Origin: Solitalea canadensis DSM 3403
GTDB lineage: Bacteria; Bacteroidota; Bacteroidia; Sphingobacteriales; Sphingobacteriaceae
Assembly (NCBI RefSeq): GCF_000242635.2
Contig: NC_017770.1
Location: forward strand, 4,910,669 to 4,974,668
Reading direction: 5' to 3'
DNA: 64,000 nt
Shown here piece by piece: positions 41,431 through 50,588 of this stretch. The first letter of the stretch is position 1. Each line of letters begins with the position of its first letter. The notes beneath the pieces are model-generated. The model ran no database searches. It worked only from the letters and a program-made list of their open reading frames with translations, and was not told the origin of the DNA. The translations under genes and the position numbers were made by a program.

Positions 41431-43047
41431 ATGAAACTGTGGGCAACATTCATTTGGGGTTCTCTATTTTGTTTCACCCTTACCGGTAAATCGTTATCAG
41501 TAGGGCATTCTCTACTTTTGCGCGACTCCCTTTTTACATCAATCGACAGTAGCGTTGTTATAAAACAATTAGAGTTAGACTCCTCCTTAACATCTCTTTC
41601 TTCAGCTATTCTTACTTTTTATCGTAAACGACACTTTGATTATGTATGGTTTACCCCTAAAGGCCTGAATGAGCCGGCCAGAAGTTTCAAGAATATGCTC
41701 CAGAAGTATAATCAGGCAGGCATTATGCAGTATGGAATCTTGTGGCCCTCAGTAAAAGAAGGAATAAGAAAATTTGAAAATGGTACGGTTGATACCAATA
41801 AATTAGATAGTTCACGTTTAGCCCTTGAATTGCAATTAACGGGCAATTTTTGTCAGTTTATCCATAGTAATTTTTTAGCGAATAAGTCCATTGCTGAAGA
41901 ATGGTATATGCCATCGGACACGCTATCAATTGATTCTGCTGTAAAAAGAGTTTACAGTCAAGAATACAGCTTGGATAGTATACTTTTTTCAAAGCAAATC
42001 ATACAACTAACTAATCAACTTCGCAAATATGAAAAGTTAAGGCAAAATCACTCATGGTCTGTTATTACCCTGCCTGGTAAAGCTTATAAAGTTGGAGATA
42101 AAAATAGTGTTTTAAAAGCTATTAAACAGCGCATTGCTGTGTTAACTGATTCAACTTACACGGATACATCTTCTGTTTTTACTCCTCAATTAAAAAGCAT
42201 GGTTTTGCGAATGCAGAAAAATGCAGGAATAGCCTATGATGGAATAATTGGCAGAGAATTTATGGAGCTAATTAATATCTCTCCAGTCGACCGTATTATG
42301 CAAATCCTGGTAAACATTCAGCGATTAAAGTGGATGCCTGATATTAATTACAATGAGAATGTGATCGTAAATATTCCTGAGTTTGCCATGCATGTTTTTC
42401 AAGCGGGAGAGCTTTGCTGGAGCAGTGCGGTAGTTGTTGGTAAGCCCAGTACTTCTACGGCAGTTTTCTCAGGGAATATGAAATATATTGTTTTTAGTCC
42501 ATATTGGAATGTTCCTCCATCCATAATTAAAAAAGAGGTAATTCCGAGTGTAAAGAAAAATGGTAATTACATTTATAAAGAACGACTTGAGTTTTCACAA
42601 AATGGAAAGCCTGTTCCTGCTGTTGCAATTGATTGGAGTAAATATCCTGAAAACCCATTTCCATACAGTATTCGACAGAAGCCAGGCAGAAACAACTCAT
42701 TAGGGTTGATTAAGTTTTTATTCCCCAATGAGTATGATATTTACCTTCATGATACACCTGCTAAAGGATTATTTAATTCGGCATCACGTTCTTTTAGTCA
42801 CGGATGTATCCGAATATCCGAGCCACAGAAATTTGCAGAACATTTGTTAAGAAATGACCCGGCATGGACAAAAGAGAAAATTGCTTCATTGATGAAAAGT
42901 GGTAAGGAAACTTGGGTTACTTTAATACCGCAGATTCCGGTTTCTATAAACTATTTTACCGCCTGGGTGGATAAAAATGGAGAACTTAATTTTAGAAACG
43001 ATATTTATGGTTTAGATAGAGAACTGGGCAAGCTTTACTATAAGTAA
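41431..43047 (+). CDS. YcbB/LdtD-type L,D-transpeptidase
   Basis: A 538-residue exported enzyme. The signal segment is at the N-terminus, then a scaffold with a peptidoglycan-binding-like helical region (MVLRMQKNAGIAYDGIIG), and a large YkuD domain with VVVGKPSTSTAVFSG, YWNVPPSI and the active-site SRSFSHGCIRISEP near residue 455. The Cys-bearing SHGCIR matches the canonical motif. Such enzymes make 3-3 crosslinks and can bypass beta-lactams. A zinc-ribbon membrane gene follows. Full length for the YcbB class. Confidence 0.88.
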   Translation: MKLWATFIWGSLFCFTLTGKSLSVGHSLLLRDSLFTSIDSSVVIKQLELDSSLTSLSSAILTFYRKRHFDYVWFTPKGLNEPARSFKNMLQKYNQAGIMQYGILWPSVKEGIRKFENGTVDTNKLDSSRLALELQLTGNFCQFIHSNFLANKSIAEEWYMPSDTLSIDSAVKRVYSQEYSLDSILFSKQIIQLTNQLRKYEKLRQNHSWSVITLPGKAYKVGDKNSVLKAIKQRIAVLTDSTYTDTSSVFTPQLKSMVLRMQKNAGIAYDGIIGREFMELINISPVDRIMQILVNIQRLKWMPDINYNENVIVNIPEFAMHVFQAGELCWSSAVVVGKPSTSTAVFSGNMKYIVFSPYWNVPPSIIKKEVIPSVKKNGNYIYKERLEFSQNGKPVPAVAIDWSKYPENPFPYSIRQKPGRNNSLGLIKFLFPNEYDIYLHDTPAKGLFNSASRSFSHGCIRISEPQKFAEHLLRNDPAWTKEKIASLMKSGKETWVTLIPQIPVSINYFTAWVDKNGELNFRNDIYGLDRELGKLYYK

Positions 43048-43107
43048 AAAATAGTAACCTTTAGGTGATTGTGGGCGTTTAATGATTAAAACAATTCATT
43101 ACTATTC

Positions 43108-43440
43108 ATGATCATCTTTGGGCAACGATCAAGTCACATCGCCTCATTTACAATTCCTGCTCACAATTGCAACTATTGCAGTACCGAAGGGCAAATGACA
43201 ATGTCTTTTTACGGACGTTACGCACATGTTTATTGGATTCCCATGTTTTCATTGGGAAGGACTGTGGTAACTCAATGTATGCATTGTAAACAAGTACTGG
43301 AAGAAAATCAGTTTTCACCAACAATTAAAGATACAAGGGAATTATTAAGGCCTGAAACCAAAATTCCATTTACACATTTCATTGGATTAGGAATAATTGG
43401 TGCAATTTTGTTATATGTAACAACTGTTGCTGTCTTTTAA
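43108..43440 (+). CDS. Zinc-ribbon membrane protein
   Basis: A 110-residue protein with two Cys pairs, CNYC near residue 22 and CMHC near 55, forming a zinc ribbon, and one C-terminal membrane helix (HFIGLGIIGAILLYVTTVAVF). It begins MIIFGQRSSHIA like other Bacteroidota zinc-ribbon proteins. Function unknown; perhaps a membrane-anchored regulator or scaffold. Convergent with the MutS-like gene, separated by a strong dyad. Confidence 0.78.
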   Translation: MIIFGQRSSHIASFTIPAHNCNYCSTEGQMTMSFYGRYAHVYWIPMFSLGRTVVTQCMHCKQVLEENQFSPTIKDTRELLRPETKIPFTHFIGLGIIGAILLYVTTVAVF

Positions 43441-43478
43441 CAACTATTGCTGGTTGTAATTACAATCAGCAATAGTTG
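43441..43478. terminator. Bidirectional terminator between the zinc-ribbon and MutS-like genes
   Basis: Perfect 12-bp stem CAACTATTGCTG / CAGCAATAGTTG; the loop TTGTAATTACAA is itself a palindrome. It lies between convergent stops. Confidence 0.8.
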
Positions 43479-43486
43479 ATTTAAAT

Positions 43487-45295
43487 TTATTCGACTTCAA
43501 TCCCAATTTGTTTTAACAATAAAGATGCGTTGAACGTTTTACACTCTCCTTTTTTAAATTTATAATCGAAGTGCATCTCGTCATTTTCTACCTGAATGTC
43601 AAAATAAAAATTACGAACGTAGTCTGGGTATTTTTGAATAAGGTGGGCAATTTGCAGATCATGAGTAGCAACAATCCCTACGCCGTTTTGAGCAACCAGT
43701 TTTTCAACTACTGCTTTTGATCCACGGTATTTATCAACAGAGTTAGTTCCGCGCAACATTTCATCTATCAGGAAAAATGTTTGAGGCTGATCTTTTACAA
43801 CTTCAAGAATCATCTGTAAACGATCTAGCTCAGCTTTGAATGTTGATGTGCTTTCATTCAACGAATCTCTGATTCGCATATAGCTGACCAGATTAATTGG
43901 GGAGAGTTTCATTGTCTTGGCAACGACAGAAGCGCCGCTAAGAGCCAGTACGGCATTAACACCTAAAGTACGCAAGAAAGTGCTTTTTCCTGCCATATTA
44001 GAGCCTGTAATTATATCTATCTTGTTTTCATTACTGAGTTCGTAGTCGTTAGCAACCCGAATGTTCTGGTCAATTAATGGATGTGAAATGCCTTCGGCAA
44101 CATATAAGTACTTTTCACTCTCCACAACTTCGGGGTAACAATTTTCCGGATGATTTACCTCGAATGCTGCAAGACTGTTTAATGCTTCAAAAACGGCTAG
44201 ATGTTCAAAAGCTTCGCCAATGGCTGCTTTATTTTGGGTTTTCCAATCTTCAATAGCGAAAACCTGTCGAAGGTCCCAAAGGAATATGGAGTTTAATACA
44301 ATGCCAACATATATATTTAAACGATAATCAAGCTTTTTAATTAAAGCTGAAAGTTGATTGATAGCACCTGAAATCCTATGGTTTTCTTTTCCATTTACGT
44401 TGTTTGATAGTTCAGTACAAAGTGCTGTATTCCATTTTTCATCCTCAATCGCTTTAAATGCGGCGGAAAAAAGGCCCAATGTTTTACCTGTTTTTCCTAT
44501 AAGCGCATCAGTTTTGTTTACATACAACTGGTGACGAAAAACAATCGCCAAGTGAATTAACGAAAGAATAATTAATAACCCGCTGACAGAAGGATTTAAA
44601 GAGGAGAAGATCAGAACGCCTAAAAACAAAAACGGAGCAATACTTATGACATAAAATCTCAGTATACGCATGGGAACCACGGGTTGATTAATATAATTTA
44701 CAAGCTTATCTATTAAGCTATTGTCGGCCTTATTGTTAAATAATAAGACTGCTTGAAAATGGGTTCGCCATTCATCCTTGCTGGCAATTTCTTTAATGGC
44801 GCTTTGTCTTTCGGTTACAGTGGCAGTCGCTGTTGGTGCCTTAAACCAGTTCGCAAGAGTATTATTTCCTAAGAAAGTTGAGCACCTGTTAATAAAATGA
44901 AATAATGAACGATTGCCGAAAATATCCAGATCGGATGTGTAATGATGATGGTCATCCATAAACCGTTCTCCATCATCATAAATATTCGTTCTAAAGATTT
45001 TATTGGCAACTTCGTTTTCAATGATCGACTTTAGATTATGTAGGTAATCTTTTTGTCCTTCATATTTACTTTGCTTTGAAACTAACCAGGCAAATAAGAA
45101 GATAATAGTAAACGCAATCAAGCTGCTTATCCATGGATTGCCATACTGTAGTGAAAGAAAGAAGAAAAGAAACCCTCCAATAATTGTTGCCAATCGTGCT
45201 AATGAATAGTTGTTTACCAGTTTGCTGTAGCGCTGAATTTCATTCGTTAAGTAGGTAATGCGATTATTGTATTGGTCCATTAAACCAGTAGCCAT
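43487..45295 (-). CDS. MutS-family ATPase with N-terminal membrane segments
   Basis: A 602-residue protein. Two hydrophobic hairpins (about residues 22-67 and 205-250) precede a MutS-type core. The ATPase domain has Walker A GSNMAGKSTFLR, the Walker B/signature region FFLIDEMLRGTNSVDKYRGS, and ATHDL at the end. The ATG at 45295 was chosen over one 60 bp upstream because of the AAAGAG ribosome site before it. Lacking the mismatch-recognition domain, it is not classical MutS; the membrane anchoring suggests a different job. Family members in Bacteroidota are often called simply 'MutS-like' without tested function. Confidence 0.82.
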   Translation of the reverse strand: MATGLMDQYNNRITYLTNEIQRYSKLVNNYSLARLATIIGGFLFFFLSLQYGNPWISSLIAFTIIFLFAWLVSKQSKYEGQKDYLHNLKSIIENEVANKIFRTNIYDDGERFMDDHHHYTSDLDIFGNRSLFHFINRCSTFLGNNTLANWFKAPTATATVTERQSAIKEIASKDEWRTHFQAVLLFNNKADNSLIDKLVNYINQPVVPMRILRFYVISIAPFLFLGVLIFSSLNPSVSGLLIILSLIHLAIVFRHQLYVNKTDALIGKTGKTLGLFSAAFKAIEDEKWNTALCTELSNNVNGKENHRISGAINQLSALIKKLDYRLNIYVGIVLNSIFLWDLRQVFAIEDWKTQNKAAIGEAFEHLAVFEALNSLAAFEVNHPENCYPEVVESEKYLYVAEGISHPLIDQNIRVANDYELSNENKIDIITGSNMAGKSTFLRTLGVNAVLALSGASVVAKTMKLSPINLVSYMRIRDSLNESTSTFKAELDRLQMILEVVKDQPQTFFLIDEMLRGTNSVDKYRGSKAVVEKLVAQNGVGIVATHDLQIAHLIQKYPDYVRNFYFDIQVENDEMHFDYKFKKGECKTFNASLLLKQIGIEVE

Positions 45296-45340
45296 AGTAA
45301 TCTCTTTATAGATAAGCTTCAAAAATACGTAATAAATTAA

Positions 45341-45379
45341 AACGCCACCGCCCAATCTTTATGATCGGGCGGTGGCGTT
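45341..45379 (-). terminator. Strong terminator after typA
   Basis: Perfect 13-bp stem AACGCCACCGCCC / GGGCGGTGGCGTT with a 13-base loop. It is read on the minus strand with TTTTAATTT after the stem, so it fits the end of typA. Confidence 0.87.
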
Positions 45380-45422
45380 AGCTATGTTTTTGTTACCTTA
45401 ATTGGTAACTATATTTTGGTAA

Positions 45423-47228
45423 TTATGCTTTTTTCTTAGCAGCAACCAAGCGTTCGTTCTCTTTCAAAATGATTTTACGTAAACGCATGCTTACTGGAGT
45501 TACCTCCACGTATTCGTCAGCCTGAATGTATTCCATTGCTTCTTCTAAAGAGAACTTAGTTGCCGGGGCAATACGAGTTGCATCGTCTTTAGAAGTAGTA
45601 CGGAAGTTGGTTAACTGTTTACCTTCAGTAATGTTTACGGTTAAGTCTGAATCGCGGCTATGTTCACCGATAATCATACCTTCATAAACTTCTTCTCCCG
45701 GATCAACAAAGAAAATACCACGATCTTGCAACTTATCGATACGATATGCTGTTGAAGAACCTTTATCCATAGAAACCAATACTCCAGCCGAACGCTGAGA
45801 GATTTCACCTTTCCAAGGCTCATATGATTTGAAACGGTGCGCCATAATAGCTTCACCGGCAGTAGCAGTTAGTACACTGTTACGTAAACCAATGATACCG
45901 CGAGATGGAATTTCAAACTCAAGGTGTTGTAAGTCGCCTTTAGGCTCCATTACTAATAATTCACCTTTACGCATAGTTGCCAACTCGATTACTTTACCCG
46001 CAGTTTCAGCAGGTACGTCAACGATTAAGGTTTCAATCGGCTCACATTTAACACCGTCAATTTCTTTGATGATTACCTGTGGCTGACCAACTTGTAATTC
46101 ATAGCCTTCGCGACGCATGGTTTCAATTAAAACCGATAAGTGAAGAATACCACGACCGAATACTAAGTAAGAATCATTTGAAGCAGTAGGCTCAACTTTT
46201 AATGCAAGGTTTTTCTCCATTTCCTTCTCCAAACGCTCAATTAAGTGACGAGAAGTAACGAATTTACCTTCTTTACCAAAGAATGGTGAGTTATTGATGG
46301 TGAACAACATGTTCATTGTAGGTTCATCAATGTGCATTACCGGTAATGCTTCAGGATTTTCAAAATCGGCAATAGTATCACCAATGTCAAAACCTTCAAT
46401 ACCAACTACGGCACAAATATCACCTGCTTTTACTGTATCTACCTTTACTTTACCTAAACCTTCAAAAGTGTAAAGTTCTTTTACACGCGATTTAACCAGT
46501 TTGCCATCTTTTTTCATTAATGTAACCGGTTGGTTTTCAGAGATGCTTCCGCGTGCAACACGACCAACTGCAATACGACCTACGAATTTAGAGAAATCTA
46601 AAGAAGTGATTTGCATTTGCAAAGTACCTTCAGAAACGGGAGGTGCTGGAATGTGTTCAATAACAGCATCTAAAAGAGCAGTAAAGTCTTCAGTTTTAAC
46701 TTTATAATCCGTGCTCATCCAGCTGTGCTTAGATGAACCATATAGAGTAGTGAAATCTAACTGTTCCTCTGTAGCTTCAAGGTTGAAGAATAATTCAAAA
46801 ACTTTCTCCTGAACTTCATCAGGACGGCAGTTTTCTTTATCAACCTTATTAATAACTACAATAGGTTTTAAGCCTAAAGCAAGTGCTTTCTGGGTTACGA
46901 AACGAGTTTGAGGCATTGGGCCTTCAAAAGCGTCTACTAATAATAATACACCGTCAGCCATTTTCAATACGCGTTCAACCTCGCCACCAAAGTCGGCGTG
47001 GCCTGGAGTATCAATAATGTTGATTTTGGTCCCTTTATAGTTAACCGAAACGTTTTTTGAAACGATGGTGATACCACGCTCACGCTCCAGGTCGTTATTA
47101 TCAAGGATTAACTCACCTGCATCCTGGTTATCACGGAACAACTGGCAAGTGTGTAAGATTTTGTCAACCGTTGTAGTTTTACCGTGGTCAACGTGTGCGA
47201 TAATCGCAATGTTTCTAATGTTTTGCAT
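45423..47228 (-). CDS. typA: Ribosome-associated GTPase TypA/BipA
   Basis: A 601-residue translational GTPase. G1 is [10 protein letters not shown] at 11-20, followed by [19 protein letters not shown], and the domain II/III/V and C-terminal BipA-specific domain ending [13 protein letters not shown]. It binds the ribosome and aids 50S assembly, especially in cold or stress. The ATG at 47228 was chosen over one 18 bp upstream because the family starts [28 protein letters not shown] promoter box lies 31 bp upstream. Read on the minus strand, it is divergent from the small Cys-rich gene. Confidence 0.95.
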   Translation of the reverse strand: MQNIRNIAIIAHVDHGKTTTVDKILHTCQLFRDNQDAGELILDNNDLERERGITIVSKNVSVNYKGTKINIIDTPGHADFGGEVERVLKMADGVLLLVDAFEGPMPQTRFVTQKALALGLKPIVVINKVDKENCRPDEVQEKVFELFFNLEATEEQLDFTTLYGSSKHSWMSTDYKVKTEDFTALLDAVIEHIPAPPVSEGTLQMQITSLDFSKFVGRIAVGRVARGSISENQPVTLMKKDGKLVKSRVKELYTFEGLGKVKVDTVKAGDICAVVGIEGFDIGDTIADFENPEALPVMHIDEPTMNMLFTINNSPFFGKEGKFVTSRHLIERLEKEMEKNLALKVEPTASNDSYLVFGRGILHLSVLIETMRREGYELQVGQPQVIIKEIDGVKCEPIETLIVDVPAETAGKVIELATMRKGELLVMEPKGDLQHLEFEIPSRGIIGLRNSVLTATAGEAIMAHRFKSYEPWKGEISQRSAGVLVSMDKGSSTAYRIDKLQDRGIFFVDPGEEVYEGMIIGEHSRDSDLTVNITEGKQLTNFRTTSKDDATRIAPATKFSLEEAMEYIQADEYVEVTPVSMRLRKIILKENERLVAAKKKA

Positions 47229-47259
47229 CCAACAAATAGCTTTCAAAAAAATCAGGGTG

Positions 47260-47267
47260 CAAAGATA
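47260..47267 (-). promoter_or_regulatory. -7 promoter box (TATCTTTG) for typA
   Basis: Plus-strand CAAAGATA reads as TATCTTTG on the minus strand, an exact TAnnTTTG match ending about 30 bp before the typA ATG. No clear -33 element was found. Confidence 0.5.
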
Positions 47268-47333
47268 CGTATATTAATTTGAATATTTTTAGGATGAATG
47301 AAATTGAAAATGACTTGTTTATGATTTTTTAAC

Positions 47334-47365
47334 ATTGCATATAGGGTAGGTAATAGATAACTTTG
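47334..47365 (+). promoter_or_regulatory. Promoter of the small Cys-rich membrane protein gene
   Basis: The -7 TAACTTTG 47358-47365 is an exact consensus match; an ATTG at 47334-47337, 20 bp upstream, is a one-mismatch -33. The ATG follows 5 bp after the -7 box, so the message would be leaderless. Confidence 0.5.
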
Positions 47366-47370
47366 TAAAT

Positions 47371-47532
47371 ATGATTCAACAAATTTTAGTAGGATTAGTA
47401 TTCCTGATCGCTGTTTGGTATGTTGGCCGGATGGTCTATAGGCAGGTAAAACCAAAGAATAATAGTTGTGGTTCAAACTGTAAATGTGGTGTAGATTTTA
47501 GTGATATAGAGAAGAATATATCTAAACAATAA
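47371..47532 (+). CDS. Small Cys-rich membrane protein (FeoB-associated type)
   Basis: A 53-residue protein: an N-terminal membrane helix (residues 3-19, QQILVGLVFLIAVWYVG), a basic stretch, then the Cys cluster NNSCGSNCKCG at 31-40 and a short polar tail. This matches the small FeoB-associated Cys-rich membrane proteins in layout, which are linked to ferrous iron uptake in some bacteria, although no feoB gene is in the window. The three cysteines could bind a metal. It has its own candidate promoter and lies between divergent typA and the RNA methyltransferase gene. Confidence 0.68.
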   Translation: MIQQILVGLVFLIAVWYVGRMVYRQVKPKNNSCGSNCKCGVDFSDIEKNISKQ

Positions 47533-47596
47533 TAGCATCTTCCTAAATCTTAAATAAATCATCAATTTTGCGCTTCAACTTTGATTACTATTATTC

Positions 47597-48382
47597 ATGC
47601 TTGATATAATATCCTCAACCCAAAATCCTAAAATAAAAAACGTATTAAAGCTGCAGGAAAAGTCATCCGAACGCCGTAAGCAACACCTGATTGTTTTTGA
47701 AGGAAATCGGGAGTTGGATTTGGCATTAAATGCAGGATTTAACATAAAGACGCTTTTTGTATGTAAGGATGTTTGGGGTGATGAGCGGATTGAAGGGGTG
47801 AGCCAGCGGGATATTTTTTATATAAGTAAAGATGTTTTTGATAAGATCGCTTACCGCGAAGGCTCTGACGGTTTAATTATTGTTGCTGAACCCAAATACT
47901 TAACGCTTGAAACCTTAGCGCTTTCTCCAAATCCCTTCCTGATCATTTTAGAAGCGGTTGAAAAGCCGGGTAATCTGGGTGCTATTTTAAGAACAGCAGA
48001 CGCTTCACAAGCAGATGCAGTTATTGTTTGTGATCCTCGTACAGACATCTATAATCCCAATGCAATACGGTCAAGTGTTGGTTGTGTGTTTACAACACAG
48101 ATTGTCGCCTCAACTAATGAAGAAGTATTAGCCTGGTTAAGAAGTAAAGGAATAACAAGTTACGCAGCAGCATTAACAGCAACTGAATTTTACCATGAAA
48201 CAGATATGGCCAAACCTTGCGCCATTGTGATGGGTACTGAGGCTACGGGTTTAACCGATCATTGGTTAAGCGGGGCCAATAAGCAGATTAAAATTCCGAT
48301 GAGGGGAAAAATCGATTCTCTAAATGTTTCTACAAGTACTGCAATTTTAGCTTTTGAAGCCATGCGCCAAAGAGGTTTTTGA
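47597..48382 (+). CDS. TrmH/SpoU-family RNA 2'-O-methyltransferase
   Basis: A 261-residue SPOUT methyltransferase. An N-terminal RNA-binding region (STQNPKIKNVLKLQEKSSERRK) precedes the knotted core with motif 1 KPGNLGAILRTADASQADAV, motif 2 VMGTEATGL, and motif 3 IPMRGKIDSLNVSTSTAI. Members methylate ribose in tRNA or rRNA; the specific target cannot be read from sequence. The TGA stop is made by the first bases of the CCATAG-type dyad that follows. Confidence 0.92.
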   Translation: MLDIISSTQNPKIKNVLKLQEKSSERRKQHLIVFEGNRELDLALNAGFNIKTLFVCKDVWGDERIEGVSQRDIFYISKDVFDKIAYREGSDGLIIVAEPKYLTLETLALSPNPFLIILEAVEKPGNLGAILRTADASQADAVIVCDPRTDIYNPNAIRSSVGCVFTTQIVASTNEEVLAWLRSKGITSYAAALTATEFYHETDMAKPCAIVMGTEATGLTDHWLSGANKQIKIPMRGKIDSLNVSTSTAILAFEAMRQRGF

Positions 48383-48444
48383 CCATAGTCAATAGATTAA
48401 TGATAAAATAAAAACTATTGACTATGGATTATAATCTATGGTCA
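48379..48444. repeat. CCATAGTC-family dyad that supplies both convergent stop codons
   Basis: Outer arms TGACCATAG and CTATGGTCA plus an inner perfect 13-bp pair CCATAGTCAATAG / CTATTGACTATGG. The TGA at the left end is the stop of the RNA methyltransferase gene, and the TCA at the right end is the TGA stop of ispF on the other strand. Likely also a bidirectional terminator. Confidence 0.85.
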
Positions 48445-48924
48445 AATTTTATAAATCAGGGCAACAGCAGAAGCTGTAACTCCTTCATGTCTTCCAATAA
48501 ATCCCAACGTTTCATTGGTAGTTGCTTTAATCGAAACAGCATCTTCATCGATTCCCATTTTCTCTGCTATTGCTTTTTGCATGGCAGGAATGTGCGGATT
48601 GATTTTTGGTGCTTCTAAACAAACAGTACAATCAATATTGCCGACTTTATATCCTTTTTCGCCGATGATCTTCATGGTTTCTTCCAATAAGATTAAACTG
48701 CTGATACCTTTCCAGCGAGCATCGGTATTTTTAAAATGAAAGCCAATGTCGCGTAAGTTTGCAGCGCCAAGTAAAGCGTCACAGATAGCGTGTAAGAGCA
48801 CATCGGCATCAGAATGTCCGAATGCACCTTTTTTAGCTTCCTCTAAATATACTCCTCCTAAATAAAAAGGGTGTCCATCGGCAAGTTGATGAACATCAAA
48901 ACCAAAACCTATTCTAAAATTCAT
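48442..48924 (-). CDS. ispF: 2-C-methyl-D-erythritol 2,4-cyclodiphosphate synthase
   Basis: A 160-residue MEP-pathway enzyme converting the CDP-ME 2-phosphate to the cyclic diphosphate for isoprenoid synthesis. Metal ligands are in GFGFDVHQL (Asp10, His12) and the second His in the HSDADVLLHAICDALLGA segment near 45. The ATG at 48924 was selected because the family starts a few residues before GFGFDVH; an ATG 57 bp upstream adds an unrelated extension. Its stop is supplied by the end of the repeat shared with the convergent methyltransferase gene. Confidence 0.95.
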   Translation of the reverse strand: MNFRIGFGFDVHQLADGHPFYLGGVYLEEAKKGAFGHSDADVLLHAICDALLGAANLRDIGFHFKNTDARWKGISSLILLEETMKIIGEKGYKVGNIDCTVCLEAPKINPHIPAMQKAIAEKMGIDEDAVSIKATTNETLGFIGRHEGVTASAVALIYKI

Positions 48925-49037
48925 TATAATGATGCTAAAGTTTTTCCTGAGTGGCAAAGATGCAAAATTTAAACTAGGCACCTAAAATTAAGCCCGCTTT
49001 CGGGTGGGTATTTGGTCTTAACCGGATAAGATTTTTC

Positions 49038-49065
49038 ATAAAAAAAGCCCACCATCAAGTGAGTT
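49038..49065 (-). terminator. Terminator of porV
   Basis: On the minus strand a short stem (CTCAC paired with GTGGG, including one G-T pair, around TTGATG) is followed by a run of T (plus-strand AAAAAA at 49040-49046). It lies 30 bp past the porV stop. Confidence 0.65.
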
Positions 49066-49092
49066 TTATCTTATAAGAATCTTTTTAAAAGC

Positions 49093-50265
49093 CTAAAGTG
49101 AGTTGGATTTCTTGCCAAAATTAAAAAGCAATGAAAAACGTAATGTCTTTTCCATCGGATTGTTTTGTTTTCCAGGAATCAGGTAAGAGAAATCAAAACT
49201 GATATCGTCATACTTTAGACCTGCTCCAACTGTAAAATACTGGCGATTGCCTTTGTTTGGATTTTCATAAAAGTAGCCTGTGCGTAAAGCAATCAGGTTG
49301 CTGTACCAATATTCTAAGCCACTAGCAAAGTTGATTTCCTGCATTTCTTCCTTAAAGCCGCCCGGAGCATCGCTAAACGAACCGAAGATGCCTGCCGGAA
49401 CTGTTTTATTAGGATCCTCTCCAGCAATAATATTTCCTTCATCATCATAGATCGGATTAGTAGGTACTAACAATTTGTTAATATCCAGGGTAACTGCTAA
49501 TGAATTGTTCTCATCAAACTTAAAAGTTGAGGCCCCTGATAATCTTAAATTTGTTGGAAGAAAATTTTTACGTGAACCATACTGCATCTTAGTTCCGATG
49601 TTCGAAATGTTAACGCCCCATGCAACATTGCTATTGGTGTTTAAAAAAGTCACATCCTTATTATAGTAGATGGCGACATCGCATGCGAACGCATTTCCCG
49701 GATTAAAATCAATTGTGCTAATATTGCCAGAACCTAGATTGGAGTGAATATAACGTGCAGCTATGGCCATAGAAAAGTATTCACTAAGTTTACGTATGTA
49801 GGCAGCGTCGATAGCATATTCACTCGGATTGTATTGTCCGAAAACCTGCCCTGTATTGTCTGTAAAAGTTAGCTCACCTAATGAAAAGAAACGAACTGAA
49901 GAAGCGATGGTTTGTTGATCATCAATCTTGTAATACCCAGACATATAGGCTAGTATTATATCTTGTATACCTAAAGAACGCAACCAAGGACTATAGTCTA
50001 AGCCAATTCCAGCTTTAGATTCTGCAAAAGCATATTTAGCAGGATTCCAGTGCATAGAACTAACATCAGCAGTTGTTGAACCACCTGCATCTCCCATCCC
50101 TCCGGCACGCGAATCAGGGCCAATTAACAAGAATGGCACAGCTGTTGTAATAGAATTACCCGATCGGCCATCTGTTTGTACATCTTGAGCCGATGCCTTT
50201 GAACCTGCTAAAATGGATATTGAGAGTGAGAGCGCTACTGCAAAATGCTTGTTTATAGGCTTCAT
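49093..50265 (-). CDS. porV: Type IX secretion outer-membrane protein PorV
   Basis: A 390-residue outer-membrane beta-barrel protein of the PorV/LptO family. The signal peptide is followed by NSITTAVPFLLIGPDSRAGGMGDAGGSTTADVSSMHWNPAKYAF split over residues 36-80, a typical PorV plug/start. A long barrel of alternating strands follows, ending ISFDFSYLIPGK and SLLFNFGKK. PorV shuttles type IX cargo proteins to the cell surface. It is divergent from gldJ with 323 bp between starts, the usual neighbourhood of these genes. Confidence 0.93.
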   Translation of the reverse strand: MKPINKHFAVALSLSISILAGSKASAQDVQTDGRSGNSITTAVPFLLIGPDSRAGGMGDAGGSTTADVSSMHWNPAKYAFAESKAGIGLDYSPWLRSLGIQDIILAYMSGYYKIDDQQTIASSVRFFSLGELTFTDNTGQVFGQYNPSEYAIDAAYIRKLSEYFSMAIAARYIHSNLGSGNISTIDFNPGNAFACDVAIYYNKDVTFLNTNSNVAWGVNISNIGTKMQYGSRKNFLPTNLRLSGASTFKFDENNSLAVTLDINKLLVPTNPIYDDEGNIIAGEDPNKTVPAGIFGSFSDAPGGFKEEMQEINFASGLEYWYSNLIALRTGYFYENPNKGNRQYFTVGAGLKYDDISFDFSYLIPGKQNNPMEKTLRFSLLFNFGKKSNSL

Positions 50266-50588
50266 AATAGCTTTAAAGTTAATGATTTTCTTTTGGTTTT
50301 TGTTTTAGTTTTGTGTACTAAAGTCTGCATATTAATACCGTACTGCAAGACTTTTAACATATTTGTTAATAACTAAATGAATAGTTTTAATTTTTTGCAA
50401 AATCTACAATAAATTAAATGAAATGCAATAAATATTTTATGAAAAAAAATCCTTATATTAATTTGCAACAATTTAGCCTCTCGTGCGTATAATTGGTTTG
50501 GAACAGTTTTTAAACTATAAAATAAAATTTATAGCTTTGAATTAAAATTAAATCAAAACCTACATAACCACAACTATTCTCAAGCAGA
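50266..50588. other. Divergent porV/gldJ intergenic region
   Basis: A 323-bp AT-rich gap. I looked for TAnnTTTG boxes and found only near-misses (for example TTAATTTG near 50459). No strong dyad or small gene was seen. The gap likely holds both promoters but I cannot place them. Confidence 0.6.
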
